DNA of 64,000 bases from Undaria pinnatifida (GCA_012845835.1 JABAKD010000025.1:9553779-9617778); one strand, 5' to 3'. Positions 22,221 to 34,235 are shown, counted from the stretch's first letter. Notes: generated by a model from the letters alone, not told the origin. Translations and numbers: made by a program.

Positions 22221-22599
22221 TTGAGCGCGTGTACACTAAGCGTTCCTTTCAAAACAATAACGATTCGCATTTCTCCCTTTCGTTCTCAATGGCGGTCATC
22301 ACCTCGCCTGTTGTATTTGGAAATATGTCTCTCTTTCCAATAAATAGCGATGTCAGAAAAAAATGGTATCTACATGATTGTACCTATCGCTTGAAATATT
22401 CTATCTTTCGATCCATGTACAATAACAAATTATGAAGCAATCAACACGTTGTTTACTACACCTAACTGGGTTGCATACAACATGTAACATCAAATCTTCT
22501 ACAATAATAAACATTACCAGGCGAGTGATAAAAGGGGTGTCTTCTTGCTGCAATCGTCACATTCGTCCCCTTTAAGGGTTTACAGTTTCCGCGCACATA
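22221..22599. other. No recognisable feature
   Basis: A 68-codon plus-strand frame (22,229-22,435) shows no motif. The end of the stretch (from about 22,560) runs into Rep-A-like sequence (GGGTTTACAGTTTCCGCGCAC). Confidence 0.4.
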
Positions 22600-23570
22600 T
22601 TGAAATGCTCGCCCCCCTCCCCCCCTCTCCCCGATCCCTCTTGTTCAAACGCCCCACCTGAAATCAAAATCTACCAGAGTAGTACACACTACCAGCAAGC
22701 TGATATCATCTCATTATCCATCAGCCATCCATGCCGTAGCTCCAACTCATATCCGCCCTCCGCCCCTCCCACCCCCTTTTGTTCCCCGCCCAGTTCGTTC
22801 AAACGCCCCACTCACAATCGAAATCAGTCAGAGTAATAAACACTTCTAAGCAATTGGAATCACGTCAATAGCTTTCTAGCCATCCACGACGTAGCTTTCA
22901 TTCATCTCCCCTGCCCCCCTACAACGCCCCCTCCTTCCCCACACCCCGCACGATCGCCTAGACCCAGCACCGCGCGTATAGCAAGCCCCTACATATATGA
23001 TTAATACGCGCGATCGGAGGATCACACAAAATGTTGCGAAGATCAGTTTCGACCAAATCCTTGATTCCACAGCTGGAGTGTATTTTAATGTTAGATGTGA
23101 CCTAAACCTCTTGAAACCCCCCCCCCCCCCCAACCCATTCCGTTTTTTTTTTTTTCTCTCCTCGCTTTCTCTTGTTTAAACGCCCCACCTAATATCGAAA
23201 TCCGCCAGAGTAATAAACACTTATTTCCACGCCCTGGATATCGCCTCGTTATCGTTTAAGAACCGTCCATGCCGCTGCTGCAATTCCCACCCACCCCCGC
23301 CCCCAACGCCCCCTCATTCCCCACCACCCGTACCATCGCCTAGCCCTTGCACCACGCGTATAGCAAACCCCTACATCTATGCGACCTAAAGCCCTCCCCC
23401 CCCGCCCCCCGCCCCCCCCCGGCCCATTTCCCCCCCCTTCCCCCACAAGAAGGATTTATAGTTTCCACGCACAAATTGACCTGCCCCATCCGTCCCCTCC
23501 CCCCCCCCTCCCCCCCTCCCGCCCCCCTTTCGATCAAAATCAGGCCCCCACGTCCTTCAAAACTCCGCCC
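22600..23570 (+). repeat. Rep-A downstream modules in tandem, C-rich
   Basis: Three successive units each contain TTCAAACGCCCCAC or TTTAAACGCCCCAC, CAGAGTAATAAACACTT and a CCATCCATGCCGTAGCT-like block, separated by C-rich runs. Two then carry CGATCGCCTAGACCCAGCAC-like and GCGTATAGCAAACCCCTAC-like blocks (module B). A partial Rep-A (CGATCGGAGGATCACACAAA to GTGTATTTTAAT) sits at about 22,998-23,098. The strand asymmetry is extreme, with C runs on plus. Confidence 0.75.
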
Positions 23571-23594
23571 TCCCCTCACCGGTTATTCGACTTA

Positions 23595-23880
23595 CAGAAT
23601 TCACTTGGTAAACTGATGCATTTCCTTCCACAGCTGTCAGATTTTGTCCCCCTCAGAAACGGGTTTTATAGTTTCCGTGCACAGACTGCCTAACATCACC
23701 CTGTTGGCCCTGATAGCTACACTGTAGTTGCAAGGGGAGTCGCCGACCTATATCCTCCATGAGGACACACAACCCGTAATACGCGCGATCAGAGTATCAC
23801 ACACAGCTTGCAAAGATGAGTTTCGACAAAGTATTCGATCTCACAGCTTGGGTGTATTTTAATTTTTATAATATATTGAT
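23595..23880 (+). repeat. Rep-A, copy 4
   Basis: Full Rep-A unit from GAATTCACTTGGTAAACTG to GTATTTTAATTTTTATAA, following directly on the C-rich modules. Its close match to 19,195-19,485 makes these two the least diverged pair in the window. Confidence 0.9.
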
Positions 23881-23965
23881 GGATTTATCTACGTGCTGCG
23901 GACCCACCACCCCACTGCTCCTCGTGCAACGGGTAAGCCCTCTACGTTTCATAGGCATGAACATA
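23876..23965 (+). repeat. Orphan fragment of copia leader
   Basis: GATGGATTTATCTACGTGCT, then GCGGACCCACCACCCCAC and GTGCAACGGGTAAGCCCTCT match 13,195-13,285 just inside the copia 5' LTR. No LTR precedes it; instead a Rep-A copy does. It may be a remnant of a related element or a repeat that both loci acquired. Confidence 0.7.
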
Positions 23966-24089
23966 CAGTCACGAATAGCGGTAAAGGAATCATATTGGCA
24001 TCTGGAGGAACGGAAACCGGCTATGAGAATCGGTTTGATCGACACGGCCCTACTGTAGCAACGACAGTTCATTCAGGGGGGGGCGGTGT

Positions 24090-27000
24090 GGTGCTCAGTT
24101 AACAGTTCGTCCACTAATAGACCGCTTGTTGACCGCCGAGGTTGTGCACGGCTTTTACTTGAGGCCTGGCGCGAACAGGGCATGATGTACACAGAACGAG
24201 GAAGGTGGGATTGGTGCTTAGAGTAACGAAAGATGGCTGGGAATCAACAAGGACCAAATTTTCCCCACCGCAAAAGAGCTGCAAGTTGCTTACGGAGGTG
24301 GAGCTGCATCATGGACAGTGCGTCAAAACGATCAATCGGTGATTGAGGTTTTTATGGTTTGTACCTGCTGGCAGTTCGATATCGAGGGTTGTGTGTGTTA
24401 TGGCTGGTTCTGCAACTTGCGCCCGACAACCATGACATGAACAAAGCACTGCTTGGAAATCAAACACTTCGCTTGCAGAAGGCATTTGCGTGTCCAGAGG
24501 GAACACACCCACAGCGGAGGCTGTGGGCGTACCGAATGCATGACCGGTAAGGACTGGTGGGGTACGATCCCAATCCCGCATGTACGCGCCCTAAACAAAT
24601 TATTGGCGCGCGTGAAGATGTTATTACATACGCGTATGTGGCTTGGTCAAGGCCGTATTAGGAGCTCCAGGGAAGACGACGGAGCAGGGTCACACGAACA
24701 CAGCGCGCTTTAGTCATGGATTGCGATGGGCGTGTGTGGGGGTTACAGTGACTGAGTCCAAGAGAAGGCACATGGCGAGAACCAACGGCGAAAGCTACAG
24801 CATGGAAGGTCTCGGGATGGACTTCCATTTGCAGCTTTCTTCAGGAACTCTTGCGAGTAATTTCCCCGCTCTCGTTCGGCCTTGACAACTCGACTTTCTC
24901 AGCTTAGCAACACGGAGCAACTCGCGCTAGTGAACGAACAAATCGGCTGTGACCGTGCCCCCCGAAGCCGTCGTGGGTTTTTAGCCGCGGGTGCATCGTT
25001 TTGGTCCAATGGATGTTTGTAGAGCACCATTCGGTTTGGATTTCCACCACGGTATGGGGTGTTTGGTGTGTTACCCCCGGCCTGGCGTTGCAAATCACCT
25101 GGTATACAGGAGTCGCGGGACCGTGGGAAACAAACGAGGCATTATGGAGTACGGTACTCCAAGGCTGACATACCAAGGAGTCTGAGGAATGCTGTTGTTG
25201 CTGTATGTTTCGTGCTTTGGAGAAGTTTCGGTCTTTTTGGGACGCAGTATGGACCTGTGTTGTACACGTGTCGTGCTAGGTTTCGAAATCTACCTAGTAA
25301 CAAGGTGCTGTCGTTCGATGTTCAGACCCCGCGAATCGTTCATCTTCTACTACTGCAGGCGGAATATTGTACACGATGCATCATGTAGTACAGCGGAGGG
25401 CTTCCAATATTGCCTAGATGTGCCAGAACAATATACCGGCCCAATTCGGGGGGGCATTGTTGCTGGAAATTCATTTACTCTGGAGTCATGCACTCCTACA
25501 AAGCGGGTTTTGGCCGGCAGTTTAGAGAGCAGTGGCATGGTTCAACCGGCACTGCTGGGAGCCCCCCACTCCCACTGTATACGAGTCCGCTTCCAGCTGC
25601 GATGTTCGTCGCCATCAGCAGATTCGGCACAGAAGCAATGCTGCGTACGGGCGAGGGTTCCTCGTCCTCTTCGAATGAGGAGGCTCTTCATTATTAATAG
25701 AAGGCCTAGTTTGTATTTTTCAACTTGGAAATCGACGACTACAAGTAGGGGTCTACGTTGGGGAATGGGAATGAAAACCCCGACGTGGGTTGATGGCGCA
25801 GTTGTACAGTATGTTTAAGAGTACGTTTAGGACGTTACTACGCGTAGCATGATTCCGAGTTGATGGCCGACGCAATACGAACCCCTTTGCAGGCGCAAAG
25901 TGTAGAAGACGTTCGGATGGCCTCGTTATTACTGTCTGGACACATTACACATTAGACTATAGTCGCAGATCCTCTCCCGTTTCTAATACTGACAAGAGTA
26001 AAGAGTCCAAATGGCAAGTCAGGCCACTTTGGTGAGATCTCCCCACCTGCCGCCCATGATGAGCATCGTGCACGATTACAGTATTTATAGTAGTTGTAGA
26101 TAAGTAGTTTTTTCGCGCTGTCATTTCCACAAAAACTAAGGATGCGCCAGCTGGCTATTACAGCGGAGTTTAATTAACACACATGTATGCAAACACGTGG
26201 AATTGTGATGAGCTTAGGTGATGTTTCCTCATTTTTGTCGGGCGACAAAAAAGTTAATTGACGTCCTCAAAATATGAAACAATAGGCAAAACAGTTGTCT
26301 AATTGTTTTTGGTTTAGATTCTACATCAGAGCTACACATGATGTGAATCATAGGTTCGGCCGATCTCGGGTTTTTACGTACTCGCAAAAGTATCAGTTGG
26401 TGTACAGCACGACGTTTACTTTTACCATTGCATACTGATACCTTTAGTGGCTTTGGATGGAGACATTGGTGGTGCGTAAACGCGGTACTAGGATGACTTG
26501 TTTGGCGGGTACGCGCGACTGTTGGATGTGATCGTGGACAGACGACACAACGCAAGGCTGGGCTATCATGGCCGGCGGATACCGTTGATAAACACCACAC
26601 CACTGGGTTGTTGCCATGGAGTCATCCGACGGTAGGGATTGTGCGTTTTGAGCAAAAAAAAGTACATCTCTGTCCGGTTGAACTCCTCCAAGAGTGAAGA
26701 ACTACCGCTTTGTCTAATTATATTAAAGTATCATTTGTTTCAAGACTACCGCATGCAGGCGTTCGTCGGGTTAAAGCTCTCGAGTTGTTTGTCTTGGAAG
26801 TCGTTTTTCGGGTGATACAGTGTACTCATGTAAGCAGCTCAGAAATTACGCTGCACCCCTTTGGTGGAATGGTCTTCTGCCCGATTGCGTGCACATGAGA
26901 GGGCTGAGTGTTTGATATGTTCATCAACGCATGCACACGTGCTTCTTGCTACCAACCATTTCCGCGCCGGCCATACGATCAGAACCAAAACGACGCGAGA

Positions 27001-27100
27001 GTCGAACCCTCGAGAACCAGAGCACCTCGTGTCGTTGACCGCAGTGTGCAAAGAGGTCAACTCGAGATATTATGTCAATGTACATGTCGCAACTGCTTTC
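24090..27100 (-). mobile_element. Elem-1-like region, copy C (partial)
   Basis: Blocks at about 25,935-25,950 (GGACACATTACACATTAG), 26,055-26,080 (GATGAGCATCGTGCACGATT) and 26,390-26,430 (CAGTTGGTGTACAGCACGAC) align in order with 7,197-7,565 of copy A. On the minus strand the last block keeps the peptide RAVHQLI in both copies. The rest has protein-like but unassigned frames on both strands, for example 25,189-25,818 plus. Boundaries are uncertain and similarity is patchy. Confidence 0.35.
26229..26603 (-). pseudogene. Elem-1 copy C, conserved frame
   Basis: Minus-strand frame of 124 codons, basic and without a recognised domain. It includes SKRRAVHQLILLRVRKNP, whose RAVHQLI core recurs in copy A (about 7,570-7,540 minus) followed there by a stop. 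The end is hydrophobic (LFCLLFHILRTSINFF). It may be a C-terminal piece of the ancestral Elem-1 protein. Confidence 0.3.
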
Positions 27101-29316
27101 TGCAGCGAATGAAAGAAAGGGGTATGCTTGGTTTGTGTATTGCGGAACAACCGTGTGCCCACCCGCAGTCCCATCAACGCGACCTGAGACGACAACTGAA
27201 AGGCACTTGCCTTGCCAAAAAACGTTTCGCAGCAATAAATCATCCGGTCGATCGCTTGGATGCTACCCTAAATACTCGACACGAGGGTACCCGCAAACGG
27301 GTGGACATACCCCTGCCAGCACGCAAGGATTCAAGCAGTTCAAATATTGACCTGGCCTATGTAGCACATCTGCTTAATACGCGCTACGGTAAGATAAATG
27401 TGAACCCCTTACGAAAGCATCCACCCACATATAGGATCTAGCTACGGCATGAATGGAATGTCTCCTACCCTCCAGACCAGTATATTCCAGTCACCAATGT
27501 AAACATCTACCTAAACAGCAAAATCATGGAAACATGTCTACCTATTCAAACCAGTATGTTCTCCAACCCGAAACCATCAATCGAGCGTGCCATCACCAAA
27601 TGTCAATGTATCCCCTTGTAAATTGCCTACACAATAAGTAATTCTGTTTTTCGTCGAGGGGTCAGCCGGGTCAACGGTGACACTCACGTCGTCTAAAGTA
27701 CCACGCTTTTGAAGGAAATATCGATACAACCGAAACTTGCTGCTTTATATGCTCAGAGTGTTTACTGATTTTGTAGCATGTGCAACCTCAAGCGCTGGGC
27801 AACCTCAGATATTGCCAATTGCGACGTTATTTCTCTCCCCCTTCCCTTCTCCTATTCTTTCTACGCGACCCAACCACCCACAATAAAAATGCTATCCTAA
27901 TGAACACCGTAAAACGTTGCAAAGCACACGCTAGAAACCGGAACACCCCTACCGAGCCTGCCTACATCCGGTTATGGCCAAACAGTTGTTAATGCCGTGA
28001 TTATGTAACCTCCAATAATATATATATATATATCTTATATATATCTTGTTTACGTGGTGTGCGTGTTATTGTTCCCCTCAGTACATCACCCCGAAAGTAA
28101 ACACCACTCATTTCCATCTACAAGGTGTGCCCTCAACTCTGCTGTTTTCACCCTCTACCCGTAGCAGACGCCTTACCCTTATGAAACCTATGTGGCGTGA
28201 GCAATATATATGGACATGTTGCCTTTGCGTAGTTTTTATTTGGCCCCAACCTGCTGCCTTTACACATACATTATATATATTTCGGCCATCAGGACGATAC
28301 ACGCCCACATGCATGATTCGAACCGTCGGAGAAAATGTGTACATACCAAATCCATCCTTGAACAGACAGGCTTGCAACCCACGACCAATGTATGAAAACC
28401 TCGGCAGTGCATGTCAAGCCTATACATAGCGAACATGCACATCATATCAACTGCAACTAGTGACAAAGGTTGTTGTCACCGCCGTGAAGAATCCATGCAA
28501 CCCTCCCCGATAACCCTCAAGACCCTACGGTATCGGCCTCAATCCCTTTCCAGTTTAGCGCTCGACTCGTACTCCAACGCTACGCTATATAAAACCGGTA
28601 TCCAGGCGCATCGTGCCGCAAAGCACCAAATCCCTTGTTCCCCCATTTCTCGGTATATATGTAACAACACGTTATTTTTCTGTTTCATGGGGATACAGGA
28701 AGTGCCAGCATTCCACAACAAAAAATTCCAAAATATTTCAGCTGTACACTATACCCGCCCCCCGCCCCCCCTCATCTCTACCCCTAGTTGCTATCGGCGC
28801 CAATTCCAAACGTGCGCGCGGGCCCACCCGTAGCCATGACAAGACTGTGACTCATTTCTTGGGGTCTCCAAGCAACCCGCGCCTATAATGTCAAATGTGG
28901 AGCAACCTCACGGCATGTGACCAAGCCCTCTTTATTCACGAAATACTTCCCTCGTCTAATCAGGAGAAGTAAGCAAATCCAGCGCACACTGTGTTGTGGG
29001 GACTTGGTGGTGGCACATGCCTAAGCCTTGCCCAATCTGTGTCCACACCCGCCAGAGTCTCAGCTGGTCTCTGGTGGCTGTTTAAATAAATTATACGGAA
29101 TCGTGTTTCGTAACTGCTATGCGTGATACCTTAACTACATACATTTCATACATCAAAATTAAGGATGGGAAACATGGATAATAGCCTGCGGTCATGTACA
29201 TCCCTAAAGATGGCCCCACTTCTGAGGCCACCAGCATCCACCGTGGCCTCGCGTGTTGCCCCTCCTTGAGCTGTATTTTAAAACGGTAAACTCGTGGAAA
29301 TGTATAACATCTATAC
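27101..29316. other. Largely featureless, AT dinucleotide tract
   Basis: Several overlapping short open frames occur on both strands (for example 26,908-27,441 plus and 28,411-28,833 plus) without motifs or convincing splice context. A TA-dinucleotide tract lies at 28,018-28,047. Further 3' exons of the minus-strand gene that ends its traceable part at 29,317 could lie here, but none could be placed with confidence. Confidence 0.4.
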
Positions 29317-32300
29317 CTTCATCCACGCAGCATATAACTGCCCTACGCCTTCGTAGACACGCACTAGCCACAATAGCTGTGACGCTGAAAGCTTGTGATA
29401 CTCTAAATGGGCTACGCACCCTTTGCATTGAAGTCCTCGTCTGAAGTGGCGCTCCATTAACCGGAAGGTGCATTCCTCGCTAAAATGACGCCACGGAATA
29501 CATGGTGCGTGGCTGATCGACGAGTGGTCCGACTCGAGAGTAACCTGGAGGCAACAATCAAACTCCGGAGTATTAATCGCGCAATTGTTTGGGTATCGAG
29601 ACATCTTAGTGTGCGCGGAATTATTGCGAATTATTGGGTGCGGTTTAACGTACACCTAAGGTTCTGCGATTTTCACGCAACGCGACGTTTGGAGGTACAA
29701 GAGATGCACTGTCGCGTATTCATTCTGACGGCAACACGAGCAGTCGAACGCTCAGGCTTTTCGGGCGGTACTACACGAACGATCGGTTATTAAGTTTGAC
29801 GCTCCAGCACGAACAGTCGAACATGTACCAGGATTTAATAAAGATATGTTGACGGTTTCCCATGCGGAAAGCACAAATATCCCTGCAAATATCTCACCGG
29901 AAAACGTCGGAAGGTGCTGGTGGCGTTCCAGGACGAACCCAGGCGGAGTAGGGTCAATGCCCATGGTAGCACTCAACCCATCTTCTCTCCTGCCATTTTG
30001 AGTTATTACAGAGCTCGAAGATTGGACGACCTCGATAGGTTGAAAGACTGGCATTGAGGCAGATTCGGGTCCCAGGGGATAGTCTGGTTGCGGGGTCTTC
30101 GTGGCGGCCACAGACGGACAGAAGTCATGATGGGGCATGTTGTGGTACAGACTGAGAATCAGACGGAAAAGCGGCGCCATTACGCAGAGGGAATTCACGG
30201 CGGGGTGTAAGCCGCTATCCCGTGGGATGGACACCATGGGAATTGAAAGAAAAAATGGAGTATCTGGGGCGCTGAAATTGTCGGTTGCGAGCATCGTGGC
30301 GTCAATCACGGCCAATGCACATAAGCAATTCCAACCATAGTCGACGAGCACACCTAACTATAAATGAACCATTTTCGAGATAAACGTGAACGCACGCACC
30401 GAGGGGCGAGCACAGACGACCCCTTCTGGTCATGGTTTGTCCAGCAACAGAGGTAAACGTGAGAAAACATGAAACAACAAACAATCCCTTCGAACGATTA
30501 TTGAAAAAATGCGGCGGAACCTTGCCTTCTGTCCTCGGCGTGGGTGGGTGGAGAAATCGACCTCGAGCGATAATAATTGAGACCGGCATCAGCACAGAGG
30601 TCAGGTTCGTAGAGGCAATCTGGATGAGGGGTCGGACCTGCCCTCTGCACCATCTCCAATTGCAAATCAGTACGGTCGCGAAGAGTGAGCGGACGGTTTT
30701 CCTCAAAAGAAGACCCTGCACGAGGAGAGAATATGAAATGAGTGCAGTAGAAGACGATCAACACCTAGCATGCGTCGAAGGCGTCTAAACGAGGAGTGGA
30801 GGATACTGCACTTTCGAGCATGTCCACAGACAACAACTGGAGAATGTTTGCTTCCGACCGCAAGCACCTATTCAACTTGAACAGGCGTGCAGAGTGGTTT
30901 ACCCACCAGGATAACAGTGACAAGGCCATTAAGGTGGAGGAATCTCTACTCTACGCGGCGTTGTCTCCTACTGCTGACAAAACTAACCCCATACTAGTTC
31001 CGAGTATTTTGTTTCCGAAACAGTCCGGAAAGGCAGGTCTAATCTATCGAAACGTCAAGATTCGGATGGTTTACGATGGTTACACCACCTGTGAATAACA
31101 TGCATGGATTATGTATGACTCAACAGTCAATGCCTTGCGTTCCCGAGAGTTGCATCAATTTTTGACGCCAAGCGGCGGATCCGCTTCGCAAGAGGTGACC
31201 ACATGACCACTACGCACGCATACACGTGCTACCTGAACTCAACGATGTTTCATTCAGCTGCAATTTTCACAACGCATGCAGCGTCAGAGGTGCTAAAACG
31301 CTCTGCGACTGCCACGTGCTGTCCTTTGTAACACCCTACTTAAAGCTGGGTTTGGAAAGATATGCAATCCGATTTAAAACCTCGCCGTCGCTAAAGGTCT
31401 TCGATGTTTCGTAAATTTCAAATGATCTTCGGACGATATAGAGCAGTTCTTGAGTTGATCATAACGCGCATCACACCTACATTATTCTCACCGTCTGTAG
31501 ACGAGCTACGAGACCAATTGTTCAACGGGGGCGCCCGATCCCCCTTGCCAAGGTTCAGGAACACTGGCAGGCGCTTCGGAGAAATGCCCAAGCGGACGGG
31601 CTCAGCTAGAAAGAGCTGCTCAGCGACTAGCGATGCACTGGACAGGTCAACACTGAAACCGTCGCTCCCTGCTTGGAATTCGTCACTGTCCGCAGCTGGA
31701 GGCGGCGTCGGCGAAGATCCCACAGACGGCGGACCACTGTAGTCGCTGTCAGCGTATGCGCTGATGCTGCCGGTGGTTTGGCTAGTGTCCCGGATGATGT
31801 CGACGCCCGTTGTGATGGCCAGAGGGGAGGACGTGGTAGAGGTCATGTCGCAGGTGTCACTGCCCACGCCGGCCTCAGAAAACGTGGAGACGAAGGAATA
31901 CCACAGGTTGTATACCGCCCTGCGGGTAAGGCCGAAACATGTGCTACGTTGTTCATCTGTGTTTAAAAGCGTGAAACACACTGACTACCAGGTAGTATAT
32001 AAGTCGGTCGTTTCAGGCAGTCTACAAAAACTTAGGTTGGTGGCCATGTAAATTATTACACTACAAATAGGGCAAGTTTCAGAAACAACAAACTCGTACA
32101 GCTCAAAACTTATATAGGGGGAAGCCATCAAAACCTACACGACCTGCATAAAAACGATACTTTCATTGGGGCAAGGCAATAAAAACAAAGGAGGACCACT
32201 CTCGTCTCTCTTAGGGCACACTTGCCGACAACATGCCCCGTCAAGAAAAGAGCCCAGGGCTGATATCGAAACGTTCTATCCCCGGGCTCATTACATAGAT

Positions 32301-33567
32301 GGCCATCGTGACAGCGCTCACCTGTCCGCCCGGTCCTTTGCAGTAGCCATGCTCGGGTCCAGGTCGTACAGCGACGGGCCTCTAGGAAGCTGAAAAAAAC
32401 AAACAGTAAATAGGGCGGCAACAGGAGGTCGGGGCGAACGACCACAATCTATAGAGGTAACCAATGGTTGAGCTACGCACATCAATGAAATCGATCTTTT
32501 ACAGAAAGAGGCGGCGGAACTGACTGCTGTGCCGATGTTGGCATAGATTGCACCATCGCAACCACCATACGTTTGTCGGTACTCGCAGATGATGCACAAA
32601 CTGCAATTTCCCAGCCGGAAGATTTTTGCACCGATAACAGGCAGAAAAAATACGGGACCTGGTGGGCCACCGAACAACTGGCTCAGAACCCGTGAGAGAT
32701 GACTGGGCCATTTTTCGAATTCGAGAGCTCCACGGACCCCCCCCCACGGCAGTTTGGAGTTGAAACCGGCAAAGAAGGCGGGCAAGTGGTACCGGGGGGT
32801 CCTCGAAGAAGGCGAACGATTCATGGCAAGATGGCACGATAAGGATGAAAAAAGAGTGCTCAGAGCGCCGTGCCGCCCAGTTGCGTGGCGCCCAAAGGAA
32901 AATTGACGGGGGGTGGGAGAGGGGTAGAGAAACAACGGCTTAAGAAAAAGCAAGAACGAGATACGACAGAGAAGGTGGGAAAGCGCCCAGCCGACTAGGT
33001 AGAAACTCTCTACGTAATGCGAAGCCCTTGCGACTACTTTTGGATGTACATTCCTGGGGGCTATGGATTGCCTGCTCCTTTCCCCTTCGGGTTGCAAGGT
33101 CAGCCGATACTGCGGTACTACCACCGCGGGGATGTGGGTTCTTGCTCCATCGATTCTCTTCTTTTCCCTCTCATCCCTGTTTCCCCTTGTCTCCCTCCTC
33201 CATGCTTTTTTTTATATTTTTGTATATATTTTCCCTTTTTTCTTGGCCCTTTCCGTGTCCTTTCGGGAACCGTTGGGAGCTATTGAGGGGATCATGTCGG
33301 CATACATACCGCCGTCGAAAATAGAGTGAGTGGCACAAAACAGGTAGCAAAGCTCCTTACCGTATCAGAGACTAGTGGATGCATTCGGAGCCCAATTTGG
33401 GTGCTGTTTCGACGCCGGCTGGGCGGTGTCATCAGCTTTGTTACAGTGTTGCTTACATTAGTATTTAGGTTCGATATTGTGTCGAGAGTGGTGGCGATAA
33501 TGGCGGTTTTACCACTTACCACCGCTGCCGCCAAAAGAGTGCGCCGGTGATAAGACCATGCGGCCAT
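29317..33567 (-). CDS. Multi-exon gene of unknown function
   Basis: Seven exons can be chained on the minus strand with matching phases: 33,567-33,520; 32,389-32,322; 31,919-31,492; 30,715-30,562; 30,425-30,400 (26-nt microexon); 30,353-29,898; 29,384-29,317. They total 416 codons with no stop; further 3' exons are expected. Good signals are the donors GTAAGT (33,519), GTGAGC (32,321), GTGAGA (31,491 and 29,897), and the acceptors TTTTTTTCAG and TACCCGCAG. I chose ATG at 33,567; the frame is open further upstream. The protein starts MAAWSYHRRTLLAAAV. Exon 3 is Ser/Thr/Pro/Asp-rich (TGSISAYADSDYSGPPS). Exon 6 has hydrophobic stretches (NCLCALAVIDATMLA, LCVMAPLFRLILSL), possibly membrane segments. 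The microexon and the donor at 30,561 are the weakest parts. Confidence 0.5.
30796..31098 (+). CDS. Open frame on opposite strand inside an intron
   Basis: A 100-codon plus-strand frame lying in the 31,491-30,716 intron of the minus-strand gene. Its composition is protein-like (NLNRRAEWFTHQDNSDKAI, then VEESLLYAALSP). No motif is recognised. It may be a nested gene, a transposon fragment or chance; no splice context or promoter supports it. Confidence 0.2.
   Translation: MEDTALSSMSTDNNWRMFASDRKHLFNLNRRAEWFTHQDNSDKAIKVEESLLYAALSPTADKTNPILVPSILFPKQSGKAGLIYRNVKIRMVYDGYTTCE
32500..33300 (-). repeat. Inv-1 repeat, copy 1 (within intron)
   Basis: About 800 bp present again in opposite orientation at 36,650-37,380. 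Shared blocks include GATACTGCGGTACTAC (33,108) and its inverse, TTTCATCCCTGT-like and pyrimidine tracts. In the other half a coding-like segment is shared: CHESFAFFEDPPVPLARLLC against CHETF-like GHETFGCLEGPPVLLTRLLF. Here it occupies most of the first intron of the gene at 29,317-33,567. Confidence 0.7.
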
Positions 33568-33770
33568 GCTCCTACACCTACAGTATAGTGATTCGGAACA
33601 CAACAAGATGGTTGCCTCCTGGGACATTGGTTGGACGGCGTTATTTGCATTGTTATTGCTGTAGTTGCCGGCTGGCTGTTGCGCTTTGCTTTTAATTCTT
33701 GCCGTGCCGTCCTGTTTCCCCATTCCCATTAACCGTTGTCTCTACACATAGACATCCAGACCCCCCCGTA

Positions 33771-34235
33771 TTAGAGTGGCAAGTACTGTGCTGACGCCTC
33801 ATTGTTGTGGAGGTAGACAAAGAGCAGCCTTCTCCACACTTTTAGACCATCATACAAGTATGGGATATGGAATGATAATCGGGAGTTCTGAAAAACAAAA
33901 CATGACGTACGTCCGAGCATTTTGTCGATATCTTTGCTCTGTGCCGGAGTTCGCTGGACAAGACTCTTTCGTGTTGAGCTGTGGTGGGGGTCGACGTTGG
34001 GCTTAAAACTAGGTAGGGGCAAGCCCAGCGCTCACAATGTACGATATAGGAGTATTTTGATATTCTAGTCTACGTCCGCTGTAGTATACTCACATCCAAG
34101 CTGTCCGGATCCCTGGGCAGATCGGGGAAAAAAAACGAGCTGTCGCTGGAGTGGTAGGCAGACGACGGATGGCTCCCGGCGTACAACCACGCCTCCACGG
34201 GGCCACAAACTCTTGGGTCGTGGATGAAGACACAC
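33771..34235 (-). CDS. 3' end of a second spliced gene, function unknown
   Basis: Two minus-strand exons, 34,235-34,094 and 33,887-33,771, joined by a 206-nt intron. The donor is GTGAGT and the acceptor follows GTTTTGTTTTTCAG. The upstream exon begins after AACGTCAACAG, contributes one base to a codon and then reads CVFIHDPRVCGPVEAWLYAG, then SSFFFPDLPRDPDSLD. The downstream exon continues in phase 0 with NSRLSFHIPYLYDGLKVWRR and ends LLFVYLHNNEASAQYLPL before TAA. The 5' exons are not identified; the microsatellite starts 340 bases upstream. It ends 204 bases before the ATG of the next minus-strand gene, so either these are tandem genes or one longer gene. Confidence 0.6.

Noticed and set aside
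22600-23693. Proline-rich and glycine-rich frames on both strands
   Set aside because: They are compositional products of the C-rich Rep-A modules.
32318-33124. Minus-strand frame of 268 codons
   Set aside because: It runs through the Inv-1 repeat and only its last 22 codons match a splice-bounded exon. It is treated as repeat plus exon, not a single gene.
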